A DNA stretch of 37,472 nt from Prochlorococcus sp. AG-676-M04 (lineage in GTDB: Bacteria > Cyanobacteriota > Cyanobacteriia > PCC-6307 > Cyanobiaceae), in NCBI GenBank assembly GCA_003210895.1, contig QCUB01000010.1, forward strand, positions 1 to 37,472. Reading direction: 5' to 3'. The position numbers were made by a program, and so were the translations under genes. The notes under the pieces are model-generated. The model did not search any database. It saw only the letters and a list, made by a program, of their open reading frames with translations, and had not been told where the DNA came from. This document shows, one piece after another, positions 17,091 to 24,865 of the stretch. Positions within the stretch are counted from its first letter, which is position 1, and every line of letters starts with the position of its first letter.

Positions 17091-17222
17091 TTAGCCTAGA
17101 GAATCTAAATCTCTACGATAATGAACTGAATTTTCTTTATTAATCGAAGCATTTTCTTTTAAATTTTTGTTCATATTTTTTTTAAAATTAAAAATTGAGA
17201 AGGATGTAAAAGGATTTTTCAT
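17091..17222 (-). CDS. Possible microprotein, 43 aa
   Basis: MKNPFTSFSIFNFKKNMNKN, then LKENASINKENSVHYRRDLD, ending SLG. Asn/Lys-rich, no helix or motif except a possible amphipathic start. The frame is open and starts with ATG, but composition is only weakly protein-like. A shorter start is the methionine at residue 17. Confidence 0.35.
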   Translation of the reverse strand: MKNPFTSFSIFNFKKNMNKNLKENASINKENSVHYRRDLDSLG

Positions 17223-17358
17223 ATCATAAAATAACTACTTATAACTTAATAAAAAGACAATCAATATTGGGAGTATTTTGCATATTTAAACCGAACATTT
17301 AGGTTCATTAACCCGTACCAATAAATTCAAGCGATTTATTATTTTAATTTTTGATTTT

Positions 17359-17406
17359 ACCTTTTTACCTTTTTACCTTTTTACCTTTTTACCTTTTTAC
17401 CTTTTT
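17359..17406. repeat. Octamer tandem repeat ACCTTTTT x 6
   Basis: Six perfect consecutive copies of ACCTTTTT, 48 bases, followed by one extra T. The minus-strand gene 17381-17761 ends inside it: its last codons (KKGKKVKR then TAA) are encoded by GGTAAAAA units. Three units downstream of the stop are untranslated. Confidence 0.95.
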
Positions 17407-17761
17407 TAAAATCTACGAAAGTTACTTTATTTCTTAACTCTAATTGTTTTTTTAGAATTCGATAAACATGCCATTCACATTCACTTAACTTTTGAAATTG
17501 ATCGAGTGTTTCTTGATCTTCTTCATCAAATCTATCAAAAATATCTGATATACCCAGTCTATTAACTGTAATAAAACTCTCTGCTACATCTTCAGGATTT
17601 TGACCTGATGCAAAATCTTTAAAAGCCTCAAAAGAATTTAGCTTCCTATTTAACCAATTAAACCACAACTCTGATCCACTATTATTTTCTTCTTTAACTA
17701 TTTTCTTCATTAATAAATTATCTACTATATTTATAATTATTGGTGATTCTATATTTGGCAC
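17381..17761 (-). CDS. Small acidic protein, paralogue of 5449-5715
   Basis: 126 residues from GTG 17761; an in-frame ATG at 17710 (residue 18) is an equally good start and matches the shorter paralogue better. ELWFNWLNRK, PEDVAESFITVN, FDRFDEEDQETLDQFQKLSE and EWHVYRILKKQLEL align with the protein at 5449-5715. Acidic, helical, no membrane segment. Its C-terminus is Lys-rich because the coding region runs into the octamer repeat. Function unknown. Confidence 0.75.
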   Translation of the reverse strand: MPNIESPIIINIVDNLLMKKIVKEENNSGSELWFNWLNRKLNSFEAFKDFASGQNPEDVAESFITVNRLGISDIFDRFDEEDQETLDQFQKLSECEWHVYRILKKQLELRNKVTFVDFKKGKKVKR

Positions 17762-17942
17762 CTGTACAATTACTCATATTTATATTTTGAAAAATTTAAT
17801 ACGCAATGTTTAAGTGAATTTTGTACTTATTTAGTATAAAAAGACTTAACGAGATAAATCAAAGACTAAATTAAAGGAATCTTAGGTATTTACTCTATAT
17901 TATTTGAATCAAAAAAAGCTAAGATAAAAATTTAAAGAGCAA

Positions 17943-18164
17943 ATGCTTTCTGTACCATTCTACGATTTCCCAACATCTCCTTTATTAATAATCGGAGCGC
18001 TTGGTATTGTTGTAGCAATAGCTGTATTTTTCCTAGCCTATCGAAAATACTTTAATTCACCTTTCAACAAAGAACTTCAACAAAAGAAAAAATCTTTATT
18101 AAAAGAAAAGCAAGAACTTAATGTGAGATTACAAAAAATAGATCAAGAGTTAAAAAATTTATAA
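17943..18164 (+). CDS. Membrane-anchored coiled-coil protein, 73 aa
   Basis: One membrane helix (LLIIGALGIVVAIAVFFLAY, about 14-33) and then a Lys/Glu/Leu coiled coil (ELQQKKKSLLKEKQELNVRL, about 44-63, ending QKIDQELKNL). The heptad pattern suggests a self-associating or scaffold protein on the cytoplasmic side. No family recognised. A 21-bp direct repeat begins at its stop codon. Confidence 0.65.
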   Translation: MLSVPFYDFPTSPLLIIGALGIVVAIAVFFLAYRKYFNSPFNKELQQKKKSLLKEKQELNVRLQKIDQELKNL

Positions 18165-18201
18165 ACTTAATAAAATAATTCATAAACTTAATAAAATAAT
18201 T
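18161..18201. repeat. Short tandem repeat, 21 bp x 2
   Basis: ATAAACTTAATAAAATAATT occurs at 18161-18180 and again at 18182-18201, one base apart. The first copy includes the stop codon of the gene before it. A degenerate third copy may follow. Confidence 0.8.
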
Positions 18202-18320
18202 TATAAAATTCACATAAATAATTATCCCAAATCTACAAATTTTGTCAGTCAAATAAAAAAATAAGGTTTCGAATTCAAGATTTTAAGTTTTTAATAAAGA
18301 ATTATGACTTATAAGAAGTT

Positions 18321-18476
18321 ATGGATAAAGAACATCTTGTAGAATTAATCTCTAACAGCTTGATTTACGAAAGTCAACATCTTCAATCAAGGGAAAGTTC
18401 TAGTGAAATCATAAATTATTTAAATAGGTTAGATTTGGATCAATTAAGAACAATGTCTAAAGAATTTATTCTTTAA
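18321..18476 (+). CDS. Microprotein, 51 aa, paralogue of 29369-29518
   Basis: MDKEHLVELISNSLIYESQH ... SSSEIINYLNRLDLDQL and RTMSKEFIL. The protein at 29369-29518 has the same layout: LVEQVS at the start, then AIRNYLEQLDDQQLKAMLKE. Shared residues include LVE-x2-S, I-x-NYL-x2-LD-x2-QL-x2-M-x-KE. Soluble and helical. Function unknown. Confidence 0.65.
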   Translation: MDKEHLVELISNSLIYESQHLQSRESSSEIINYLNRLDLDQLRTMSKEFIL

Positions 18477-18637
18477 TCTTTAAACTCCATTAAACCTGAA
18501 AATCTTTATTAGAAGCCAAATTTAAAATTAAATATAATTTATAAATAATGGTCATAGAGTCGAATCTTCTAAACTGGATCTTAAAATAATATCACTCGTT
18601 ATTGAAGCTGTTTCGAAAATTAATTTTTTTTGTATTT

Positions 18638-18922
18638 ATGACAATTTTTATAGGCAATTTACCTTGGGAGACTGAAGAGGGAGACCTTAAAGACCTCTTC
18701 AAAACTTACGGAGAAGTCATCAAATGTACAATTCCTTTGGATAGAAATTCAGGAAGAAAAAGAGGTTTTGGCTTTGTTGAAATGAACAATAACAGGTCAG
18801 AAAAAACTGCTATTGATGATTTACAAGATGTTGAATGGATGGGAAGAGAAATAAGAGTTTATAAAGCTGAGCAACGAGATCGTGCTCCTTGGAGCAATAG
18901 ACGTCATAAAAATAAAAAATAA
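18638..18922 (+). CDS. RRM-type RNA-binding protein (cyanobacterial Rbp)
   Basis: 94 residues from the ATG at 18638; the frame is open back to a TTG at 18602 but the family starts at M-x-I-F-I/V-G-N-L, so this ATG is preferred. A single RNA-recognition motif: RNP2 IFIGNL (3-8) and RNP1 RGFGFVEM (42-49) with the aromatic residues that stack on RNA. A short basic tail follows (WSNRRHKNKK), in place of the Gly-rich tail of many Rbp proteins. Cyanobacterial Rbp proteins affect mRNA fate, including cold response in some species. Confidence 0.9.
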   Translation: MTIFIGNLPWETEEGDLKDLFKTYGEVIKCTIPLDRNSGRKRGFGFVEMNNNRSEKTAIDDLQDVEWMGREIRVYKAEQRDRAPWSNRRHKNKK

Positions 18923-19061
18923 GTAAATAATTCCTCTTTCATTATTAAATACTTCAATATTTTTGTTAAAAAAATTCTAAAACTTTATTAATAAAGAGCT
19001 TTCTAGATTTTCTATACACACTTATGAATCATAATAAAACCAGGAATGCTATAAAATTATT

Positions 19062-20090
19062 TTGGGGAAAGTTTTAGTTACTGGAGCATCTGGGTTTATT
19101 GCAATTCACTGTATAAATGAGCTATTAAATACAGGTTATGCGGTCAAAGGATCTCTAAGAAATATGAAAAGAGAAGATGAAGTAAGAAAATCTCTTGAAA
19201 AAGGTTCAGATGATCATAAGCTGGAATTTTGTAAACTTGACCTTTTAGATGATGAGGGTTGGCATGAAGCAGCCTCTGATTGTGATTACCTTCTTCATAT
19301 TGCATCTCCGTTCACTATCGAAGAGCCAAGAAAGGAATCTCTTCTTATCAAACCTGCGCTAGAAGGCACTTTAAGGGCTTTAAATGCCGCAAAGAATTCT
19401 TCTAAACTTAAAAAAGTTGTTCTTACTTCTTCTATGGCTGCGATTGCTTATGGCCATGATAAAAAGTTATGCAACCCTGAAGACTGGACAGACATAACAA
19501 AAGATGTTGGAGCTTATGTAAAAAGTAAAACAATCGCGGAGAAAGCGGCATGGGAATTTATTCATAGTGATAATGAACATTCTTTTTCAATGACAACTAT
19601 TCTTCCTGGAATGGTCTTCGGTCCAGTACTGAGCAACGATATTGATGGGGCATCGGCAGAACTTATTTCAAAAATGATTAAAGGTAAATTTCCTGCACTC
19701 CCAGATGTTTTTTTTACTGTCGTAGATGTAAGAGATGTCGCCAAGTTACATGTTGAGTCTCTAAGAAATAAAAATAGTGATAGTAAAAGAATAATTGCGA
19801 CTTCTCGTAAAGGAATAAATATTATGGAAATTTCAAATATTTTAAGAAAAAATGGCTATAAAAAAGTACCTCAAAACTTTATTCCAACAAAAATGATAAA
19901 TTCTCTGGCACCATTTAATAAAGAGATGAAAAGTATGGCTGCCATGGTAAATAGGGGAGCTTACAGTGCTGATATTACAGAAACTATTTCTATATTTAAT
20001 TGGGAGCCAATTACTTTAGAAAACACTTTAATAGATATGGGTAATTCCTTAAACAAATTTCAATCAAATGAACCAATAACAAAGTTATGA
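19062..20090 (+). CDS. NAD-dependent epimerase / dihydroflavonol-4-reductase-like protein
   Basis: 342 residues of the extended SDR type. VLVTGASGFIAIHCINELL near the N-terminus is the T-G-x-x-G-F-I Rossmann motif, CDYLLHIASPF is the middle strand, VVLTSSMAAIAYG holds the catalytic serine, and YVKSK (about 153-157) is the Y-x3-K pair. LPGMVFGPVL follows. The DFR/cinnamoyl-CoA-reductase-like branch reduces aldehydes or ketones; the substrate in Prochlorococcus is unknown. Start TTG at 19062, with only three residues before the Rossmann strand. Its stop overlaps the ATG of a VOC-like remnant. Confidence 0.85.
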   Translation: MGKVLVTGASGFIAIHCINELLNTGYAVKGSLRNMKREDEVRKSLEKGSDDHKLEFCKLDLLDDEGWHEAASDCDYLLHIASPFTIEEPRKESLLIKPALEGTLRALNAAKNSSKLKKVVLTSSMAAIAYGHDKKLCNPEDWTDITKDVGAYVKSKTIAEKAAWEFIHSDNEHSFSMTTILPGMVFGPVLSNDIDGASAELISKMIKGKFPALPDVFFTVVDVRDVAKLHVESLRNKNSDSKRIIATSRKGINIMEISNILRKNGYKKVPQNFIPTKMINSLAPFNKEMKSMAAMVNRGAYSADITETISIFNWEPITLENTLIDMGNSLNKFQSNEPITKL

Positions 20091-20173
20091 CTAAAGTTTT
20101 CGTTCATCTTCAAATTCATAATTTAACCACGATAAATTTTTACTCGACTATCCTAGGTATATTAAGATTGTAA
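20087..20173 (+). pseudogene. Remnant of a VOC/glyoxalase (CadI/ArsI-like) gene
   Basis: An ATG overlapping the stop of the upstream reductase (ATGA) opens MTKVFVHLQIHNLTTINFYS and then TILGILRL, ending at TAA after 28 codons. The start is that of VOC-superfamily proteins: beta strand V-H-L, then a turn and F-Y-S-x-x-L/F-G. The other ~90-100 residues are missing, and a desaturase gene starts eight bases later. I read this as the surviving 5' end of a deleted gene. It could also be a short translated leader for the desaturase. Confidence 0.55.
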
Positions 20174-20181
20174 AAATATAT

Positions 20182-21288
20182 ATGAATAAAATTAAGAGAT
20201 CCGACTTCTTAATAAAGCCATTTCTAAAAAGAAATAATTTTAGAGCTTTTTATCAATTAATCTCTACTCTTATACCAATAATTTCTTTATGGATAATTGT
20301 ATCTAAGATAGTAGATTCTTCTTTTTTAATAATTACAAAAGCATTTTTATTAATTCCCATTCTTTTTCTTCTTACCCTCTTATCCTCAAGAACATTCTCA
20401 TTAATGCATGACTGCGGACATAATTCTCTATTTGAAAAACGTTATTTGAATAACTTAATTGGCTTTTTTCTTGGTTTATTAAATGGGATACCTCATAAAC
20501 CTTGGGCTAATGACCACGCATTCCACCATAGAAATAATGGAAATTGGGAAATTTACAAAGGACCAGTAGATGTTTTGAGCTTGCAAGATTACGAGTCTCT
20601 TAGTAAAAGAGAAAAACTTATTTATAAAATAAGTAGACATTGGTTAATGCTTTTACCTGGCGGTTTCTTTTATTTAGTTATTAAAGCTAGATTAGGATTA
20701 ATTTTAATTATTTTTAATTTTATTAAATCTTTAATAAAAGAAAGTTTTAACAAAATCAAAAAAAGAAATTATCTGGAACTATTAAAGATTCAATCGAGAA
20801 TTAAACCCCCTTTCTCCGATTATGGAGACAACTTTGATGAATTATTTGATCTAATAGCTAACAATCTTATTGTGATAAGTGGATGGATAATCATGTGTAA
20901 ATGGCTAGGAACTGTTTTTTTCTTAACTTTTTACTCACTAATTTTAACTTTTTCAGCAGCAATATTCATCTGTATTTTTTTCATCCAACATAACTATGAA
21001 AATGCATATGCAAGTAGTACAAAAAACTGGGATATTGTCGAAGGTGCTATTTCTGGGAGCAGCAATTTAGATATTCCAAATTGGTTAAATTGGTTTTTAG
21101 CTGATATTTCATTCCATAGCATTCATCATCTTTCTGAAAGAATTCCTAATTACAATTTAAGAGCTTGTCATAAAGCAAATTTACATTTACTTAAAAAATC
21201 AAAAGTCCTCAAATTAACTGATTTTCCAAATTGTTTTAAATATATTATTTGGGACAGTAAGAATGAAAATCTAATTCCAATTAATTAA
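20182..21288 (+). CDS. Fatty acid desaturase family protein
   Basis: 368 residues, membrane-bound di-iron desaturase fold. Histidine boxes: HDCGH (76-80), HAFHH (112-116) and HSIHH (312-316), followed by LSERIPNY. Four to six hydrophobic segments surround them. The middle (about 160-215) is a longer Lys-rich cytosolic loop. Order and spacing match acyl-lipid desaturases of the omega-6/DesA-like group, but sequence around the boxes differs from the second desaturase at 25934, so the two are not recent duplicates. Its place right after the reductase and VOC remnant suggests one transcript. Regiospecificity cannot be told. Confidence 0.85.
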   Translation: MNKIKRSDFLIKPFLKRNNFRAFYQLISTLIPIISLWIIVSKIVDSSFLIITKAFLLIPILFLLTLLSSRTFSLMHDCGHNSLFEKRYLNNLIGFFLGLLNGIPHKPWANDHAFHHRNNGNWEIYKGPVDVLSLQDYESLSKREKLIYKISRHWLMLLPGGFFYLVIKARLGLILIIFNFIKSLIKESFNKIKKRNYLELLKIQSRIKPPFSDYGDNFDELFDLIANNLIVISGWIIMCKWLGTVFFLTFYSLILTFSAAIFICIFFIQHNYENAYASSTKNWDIVEGAISGSSNLDIPNWLNWFLADISFHSIHHLSERIPNYNLRACHKANLHLLKKSKVLKLTDFPNCFKYIIWDSKNENLIPIN

Positions 21289-21291
21289 AAC

Positions 21292-21444
21292 TTAGCTAAA
21301 TCTTCTTCGCATTTTCCTTTTTAGAGGAATACTACTATAGGCGTGAGCTCCAATAGTTGGGGGCAAGTCATTTTTAACAGGATGAATAAAAGCATTTGCC
21401 ATGCTCTCCAACATTTTAGAAAGCCAATTCATAATTGATCTCAT
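21292..21444 (-). CDS. Basic microprotein, 50 aa
   Basis: MRSIMNWLSKMLESMANAFI, then HPVKNDLPPTIGAHAYSSIP and the very basic end LKRKMRRRFS. An amphipathic N-terminal helix and the PP-T-I-G-A segment look like a folded conserved protein, but I recognise no family. It runs antisense to the 3' flank of the desaturase and ends three bases from its stop. Confidence 0.55.
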   Translation of the reverse strand: MRSIMNWLSKMLESMANAFIHPVKNDLPPTIGAHAYSSIPLKRKMRRRFS

Positions 21445-21488
21445 TTGAAAATCTAAAAAGTACACTATTATGATCCTACGAAATTTTT

Positions 21489-21524
21489 AAAAAGTAAATC
21501 AGCATAAAGACTGATTTACTTTTT
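21489..21524. terminator. Perfect 14-bp terminator-like hairpin
   Basis: AAAAAGTAAATCAG and CTGATTTACTTTTT form a perfect 14-bp stem around an 8-base loop (CATAAAGA). T-runs on both strands make it usable in either direction. It most likely ends the desaturase transcript from the left. It lies between the starts of two apparently divergent small genes. Confidence 0.75.
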
Positions 21525-21573
21525 ATTATCATTTATATCAATATGAATAATAAGTAAAGGTTTAAAGATATCT

Positions 21574-21780
21574 ATGATTAACCACAATTGGCAAGCAACA
21601 AATTATCAAAAAGAAAGACACATATCTAGTACAAAAAAATATATAAAACAAAAGTTAGATGAACTGAAAAGAGAACTTGAATGTCCCAATGAATTTATTT
21701 TTGATTTTATAAAAGATATTCAACAAGATTGGGACCCTAATAGTTCTAAATTAAAAGCCCAAAAATTACAAAAAAAGTAA
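21574..21780 (+). CDS. Small hydrophilic protein, 68 aa
   Basis: MINHNWQATNYQKERHISST, then KKYIKQKLDELKRELECPNE and FIFDFIKDIQQDWDPNSSKL. Mostly one charged helix with possible coiled-coil character and a Lys-rich end. No domain recognised. The ATG is the first in frame. Confidence 0.6.
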   Translation: MINHNWQATNYQKERHISSTKKYIKQKLDELKRELECPNEFIFDFIKDIQQDWDPNSSKLKAQKLQKK

Positions 21781-21988
21781 CCTTAAAGATAAATCTTCAA
21801 TAAATAAAATTAAGTTATAAGTATTAAATTAATCTAATAAAGTTTGTTGCAAGTTGACTTTTGATATCTTTATGAAATAAATACTCAAAGCTAGTAACTA
21901 TTACTTATCTTTTCGAATTATCTTAACAAAGTAAAATTTAAATTTTAAAGTCATGCTATATATCATTCAAAATTAAGGAATAAAAATT

Positions 21989-22147
21989 ATGGATCAGTTG
22001 TCTTTTTCTTCAAATCAAATAACAGCAAAAGATACAATAGATTCATATTTTGAATGCATAAGTGAGTGCAGCATTATTGATGGCCATCAAGAATGTATTA
22101 CTCGATGCGTAGAAGTTCATCTTAAAGGAGGAAATAAAAGTGAATAA
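21989..22147 (+). CDS. Twin-CX3C microprotein, 52 aa
   Basis: MDQLSFSSNQITAKDTIDSY then FECISECSIIDGHQECITRC. Cysteines at 23, 27, 36 and 40 make two C-x3-C pairs eight residues apart in two predicted helices. This resembles helical-hairpin disulfide or metal-binding microproteins (small-Tim-like spacing), but I know no cyanobacterial family name. The 3' end holds AAAGGAGG, the ribosome site of the next gene, which overlaps by eight bases. Confidence 0.65.
   Translation: MDQLSFSSNQITAKDTIDSYFECISECSIIDGHQECITRCVEVHLKGGNKSE
22123..22130 (+). promoter_or_regulatory. Strong Shine-Dalgarno inside the upstream gene
   Basis: AAAGGAGG lies nine bases before the GTG start at 22140 and inside the coding region of the twin-CX3C gene. 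Few genes in this window have such a complete site, so it supports the GTG start of the downstream microprotein. Confidence 0.7.
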
Positions 22148-22289
22148 AAAATATCCTCCTCAAAGAAAAACTACTTTAAAGTGGAACTCAAATGGAGATC
22201 TTTGTGAAATTGATATGCTAAGAATTTTGGATAAAATTTCGGCTGCTGAACTTAATCAATGTGAATTAACATGTGATTTAGATATATAG
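22140..22289 (+). CDS. Microprotein with three cysteines, 49 aa (GTG start)
   Basis: MNKKYPPQRKTTLKWNSNGD, then LCEIDMLRILDKISAAELNQ and CELTCDLDI. Cysteines at 22, 41 and 45; the last two form another C-x3-C. The start overlaps the twin-CX3C gene and follows AAAGGAGG, so the two are probably made together. A joint role is inference. Confidence 0.6.
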   Translation: MNKKYPPQRKTTLKWNSNGDLCEIDMLRILDKISAAELNQCELTCDLDI

Positions 22290-22369
22290 ATTTAAATATA
22301 ATTTTTTTTATTTTTTATTTAATTATTTGTAAAAAAAATCCTTATATAAAAATATTTTTTAATGAATCC

Positions 22370-23239
22370 ATGATTAAGAATATAAATGACTACAAAAATC
22401 TAAGTAATTCTGATATCAGAGAAAAAAATTTAAATTTAATACTTGATTCAAATTCCTACAAACTTGCTCAAGAAGATATTAATTTTCTTAGAAGTGATGA
22501 AATGCGTGGAGTGAGGATGCTCCTAGAAATAACTAAACCTGAATTAGTACTAGAAGAACAAAATATTATCTCAACTATCATTGTTTTTGGAGGAGCAAAA
22601 ATTGTCGAAGACTCCACTACTCAGAAAAAAATCGATGAAGTAAAAAACTTACTAGAAAAATTTCCTGAATCTTTTGAACTAAAAAGTAAATTTAAGAAGT
22701 TAAAGAACTTACTTTCTATGTGTCATTACTACCATTCCGCAAAAGAATTTTCAAAACTAGCTTCAATCAACAACCAAGATGAAAAATGCAATACTCATGT
22801 AATAGTTACAGGAGGAGGACCAGGAATTATGGAAGCAGCTAATAGAGGTGCTTTTGAAGCAAACTGTAAGTCCATTGGGTTAAACATACAGCTACCTAAC
22901 GAACAATTTCCAAATTCATTTATAACGCCTGGACTTTGTTTTAAATTCAATTATTTTGCATTACGCAAAATTCATTTTGTAATGCGCTCTGTTGCTGCTG
23001 TTTTTTTCCCGGGAGGATTTGGGACTCTAGACGAATTATTTGAATTATTAACTCTTCGTCAAACAGGAATGAAAAGTCAAATTCCAATAATTTTATTTGG
23101 CAGAAAATATTGGAAAAATTTAATTAATTTTGAATTCCTTGCTGATTACGGACTTATTTCCGAAGATGATTTGAAAATTTTTAAATATGCTGATACAGCT
23201 TCAGAAGCGTGGGAAATAATTGAGTCAAGCAAAGTATAA
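22370..23239 (+). CDS. LOG family protein (TIGR00730-type)
   Basis: 289 residues. VIVTGGGPGIMEAANRGAFE and FFPGGFGTLDELFELLTLRQ are the two defining motifs (G-G-G-x-x-G-x-M and P-G-G-x-G-T-x-x-E) of the LOG/lysine-decarboxylase-like fold. These enzymes hydrolyse nucleoside 5'-monophosphates at the ribose; plant members release cytokinins. The N-terminal ~90 residues extend the domain and are helical, as in the larger bacterial members (PpnN-like in length is longer still). ATG at 22370. Exact substrate unknown. Confidence 0.85.
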   Translation: MIKNINDYKNLSNSDIREKNLNLILDSNSYKLAQEDINFLRSDEMRGVRMLLEITKPELVLEEQNIISTIIVFGGAKIVEDSTTQKKIDEVKNLLEKFPESFELKSKFKKLKNLLSMCHYYHSAKEFSKLASINNQDEKCNTHVIVTGGGPGIMEAANRGAFEANCKSIGLNIQLPNEQFPNSFITPGLCFKFNYFALRKIHFVMRSVAAVFFPGGFGTLDELFELLTLRQTGMKSQIPIILFGRKYWKNLINFEFLADYGLISEDDLKIFKYADTASEAWEIIESSKV

Positions 23240-23410
23240 AAAATAAATCAAAAATTTAGAAAATTTATTGTGGAGTAATAATTTTTATTTTCAATCTAAT
23301 TACGGGAGTAACTTAAACCTCTTTAGGTTAACTTTCTTAATTTGTTATTAATTACTTTGCAATAAACAAATGATTTTCACTGAGATATATTTTAACCATG
23401 ATCCAATCTT

Positions 23411-23720
23411 CTAAAATCGCTCAAGTTTCCCCTTTGGATTGAGTGATACTGCAACACAAAAGCAGATCGGGCATTTTTTAGCAAAAGCTACACTCTTATT
23501 AGAGTATTTATACTTATCACTTTCAAAGTTTGCTTCGTCTGTTTTTTGAAAATTTAGGATATTACATATCCTTTTTATATTTAGTCTTATTATTTAAATT
23601 TTTAGAAATTTCTTGCCTTGTTACTTGTAAAGGTTCTACTCTTCCTGCATTTCCATGAGTTGGGCAGTAGTAAGTCATTAACATCCATTTTTTATCATAA
23701 TTCATAACTATAATCTCCAT
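23411..23720 (-). pseudogene. Apparent frameshifted zinc-ribbon-like protein gene
   Basis: From ATG 23720 the frame gives 52 residues (MTYYCPTHGNAGRVEPLQV in the middle) and stops at 23562. The neighbouring frame is open right across that stop and continues to TAG at 23411 with good protein-like sequence: NFQKTDEANFESDKYKYSNK then SVAFAKKCPICFCVAVSLN. Removing one A from the A5 run at about 23572-23576 (on this strand) joins both into a 102-residue protein with C-P-T-H and C-P-I-C, a plausible zinc site. The gene is either truly broken, a sequencing error, or a site of frameshifting. Confidence 0.6.
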
Positions 23721-23900
23721 TGAAAAAAAATCATAGAATCTATCTAGGATATATATCTAAAAAGCTTCTCATCCTTAATCTTTTTTTCGTTTTTGCTTAA
23801 CAATATATATAGTTGTGAAGATATGGCCTCATTAGAGATAAATACGCATGACTAAAAAATTTTTTACTGCTATTTCTAAGAATAATTAAAAAATAAACTA

Positions 23901-24032
23901 ATGTCTCTAGAATCTATACTCATGATTGTCGCTCCAATATGTGTATTTACAGCCGGAGTTATTATTTTACCGATATTAGTAAAGCCACGTAAGCAATCAG
24001 TATCACCTAAAAGATACGTTCGTGGTTTATAA
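23901..24032 (+). CDS. Single-helix membrane microprotein, 43 aa
   Basis: MSLESILMIVAPICVFTAGV then IILPILVKPRKQSVSPKRYV and RGL. A signal-anchor-like helix and a basic tail (KPRKQS...KRYVRGL), cytoplasmic by the positive-inside rule. No family recognised. Confidence 0.6.
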   Translation: MSLESILMIVAPICVFTAGVIILPILVKPRKQSVSPKRYVRGL

Positions 24033-24141
24033 AATTAATCCAAATCTCTAAAATATTATTCTTGAAATACAAAAGTAATTAAATTCCTAAATAAAAATTA
24101 AGACTATATTAAATAAAATCTATCAAACATAATTCTATAAA

Positions 24142-24819
24142 ATGGAGTTTCCAGCAGCAATTCTTTTTGATTTAGATGGTGTTCTTTTAGATACAGAGCC
24201 TTTGCTCGCTGATGCCTGGTGTGAAACCGCAAAAGAATATAATCACTTTTTATCAAAGGACAAATTATTAGAGTTAAAGGGAAGAAGAAGAAGAGATTGT
24301 GCCAAAAAAGTACAAAAATGGATAAATAAAGAAAACTCAATCGAAAAATTACTCATTATTCAGAAAGCAAAAGTAGATAAGCAACTCTCAAAAGCAAAAC
24401 CTTTCAAAGGAGCCATAGATTTAATTAATTTTTGCTTGAATTCAAAATTACCTATCGCACTAGTAACGAGCAGTAGTAGTGAGAGTTTTAAAATTAAAAG
24501 TTCTGCGAATCCCTGGTTAAATTTATTCTCGACAAAGATTCTTGGAGATGATAAATTTATTTCTTCTGGAAAGCCTTCTCCTGATCCCTATCTCAGAGCA
24601 TTAAAACTATTGGATGTAGATCCAAAGAAAACATGGGTTATAGAAGACTCATATGCAGGATCTGTCTCTGGATTAAAGGCGGAATGTAATTTACTGTTTT
24701 TTTCAAAAGATATTGAGATACTAAATAAATTAATAAATGAATTTACTCAAGAAAAGATTCAAAAAATAAATGAGTTATCAGAAATTATTTATTATTTAAA
24801 GTTATACAAAGGATTTTAA
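24142..24819 (+). CDS. HAD family hydrolase (beta-phosphoglucomutase-like)
   Basis: 225 residues. HAD motif I FDLDGVLLDTEP (9-20; D10 nucleophile, D12), a helical cap, motif II ALVTSSSSES, motif III lysine in SSGKPSPDPYLRAL and motif IV WVIEDSYAGSVSGLKA. The order and cap position are those of subfamily IA phosphatases such as beta-phosphoglucomutase or GPH-like sugar phosphatases. Substrate unknown. Confidence 0.9.
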   Translation: MEFPAAILFDLDGVLLDTEPLLADAWCETAKEYNHFLSKDKLLELKGRRRRDCAKKVQKWINKENSIEKLLIIQKAKVDKQLSKAKPFKGAIDLINFCLNSKLPIALVTSSSSESFKIKSSANPWLNLFSTKILGDDKFISSGKPSPDPYLRALKLLDVDPKKTWVIEDSYAGSVSGLKAECNLLFFSKDIEILNKLINEFTQEKIQKINELSEIIYYLKLYKGF

Positions 24820-24865
24820 ATTAGAATTCGTACAAAAATTTATAATCCCAACTCTAATACTTAAT

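Noticed and set aside
23399..23443. 14-codon plus-strand frame (MIQSSKIAQVSPLD)
   Set aside because: Antisense to the end of the frameshifted zinc-ribbon-like gene; no ribosome site.
24104..24340. Minus-strand frame across the HAD hydrolase start
   Set aside because: Antisense to a well-supported gene and not protein-like for a conserved family.
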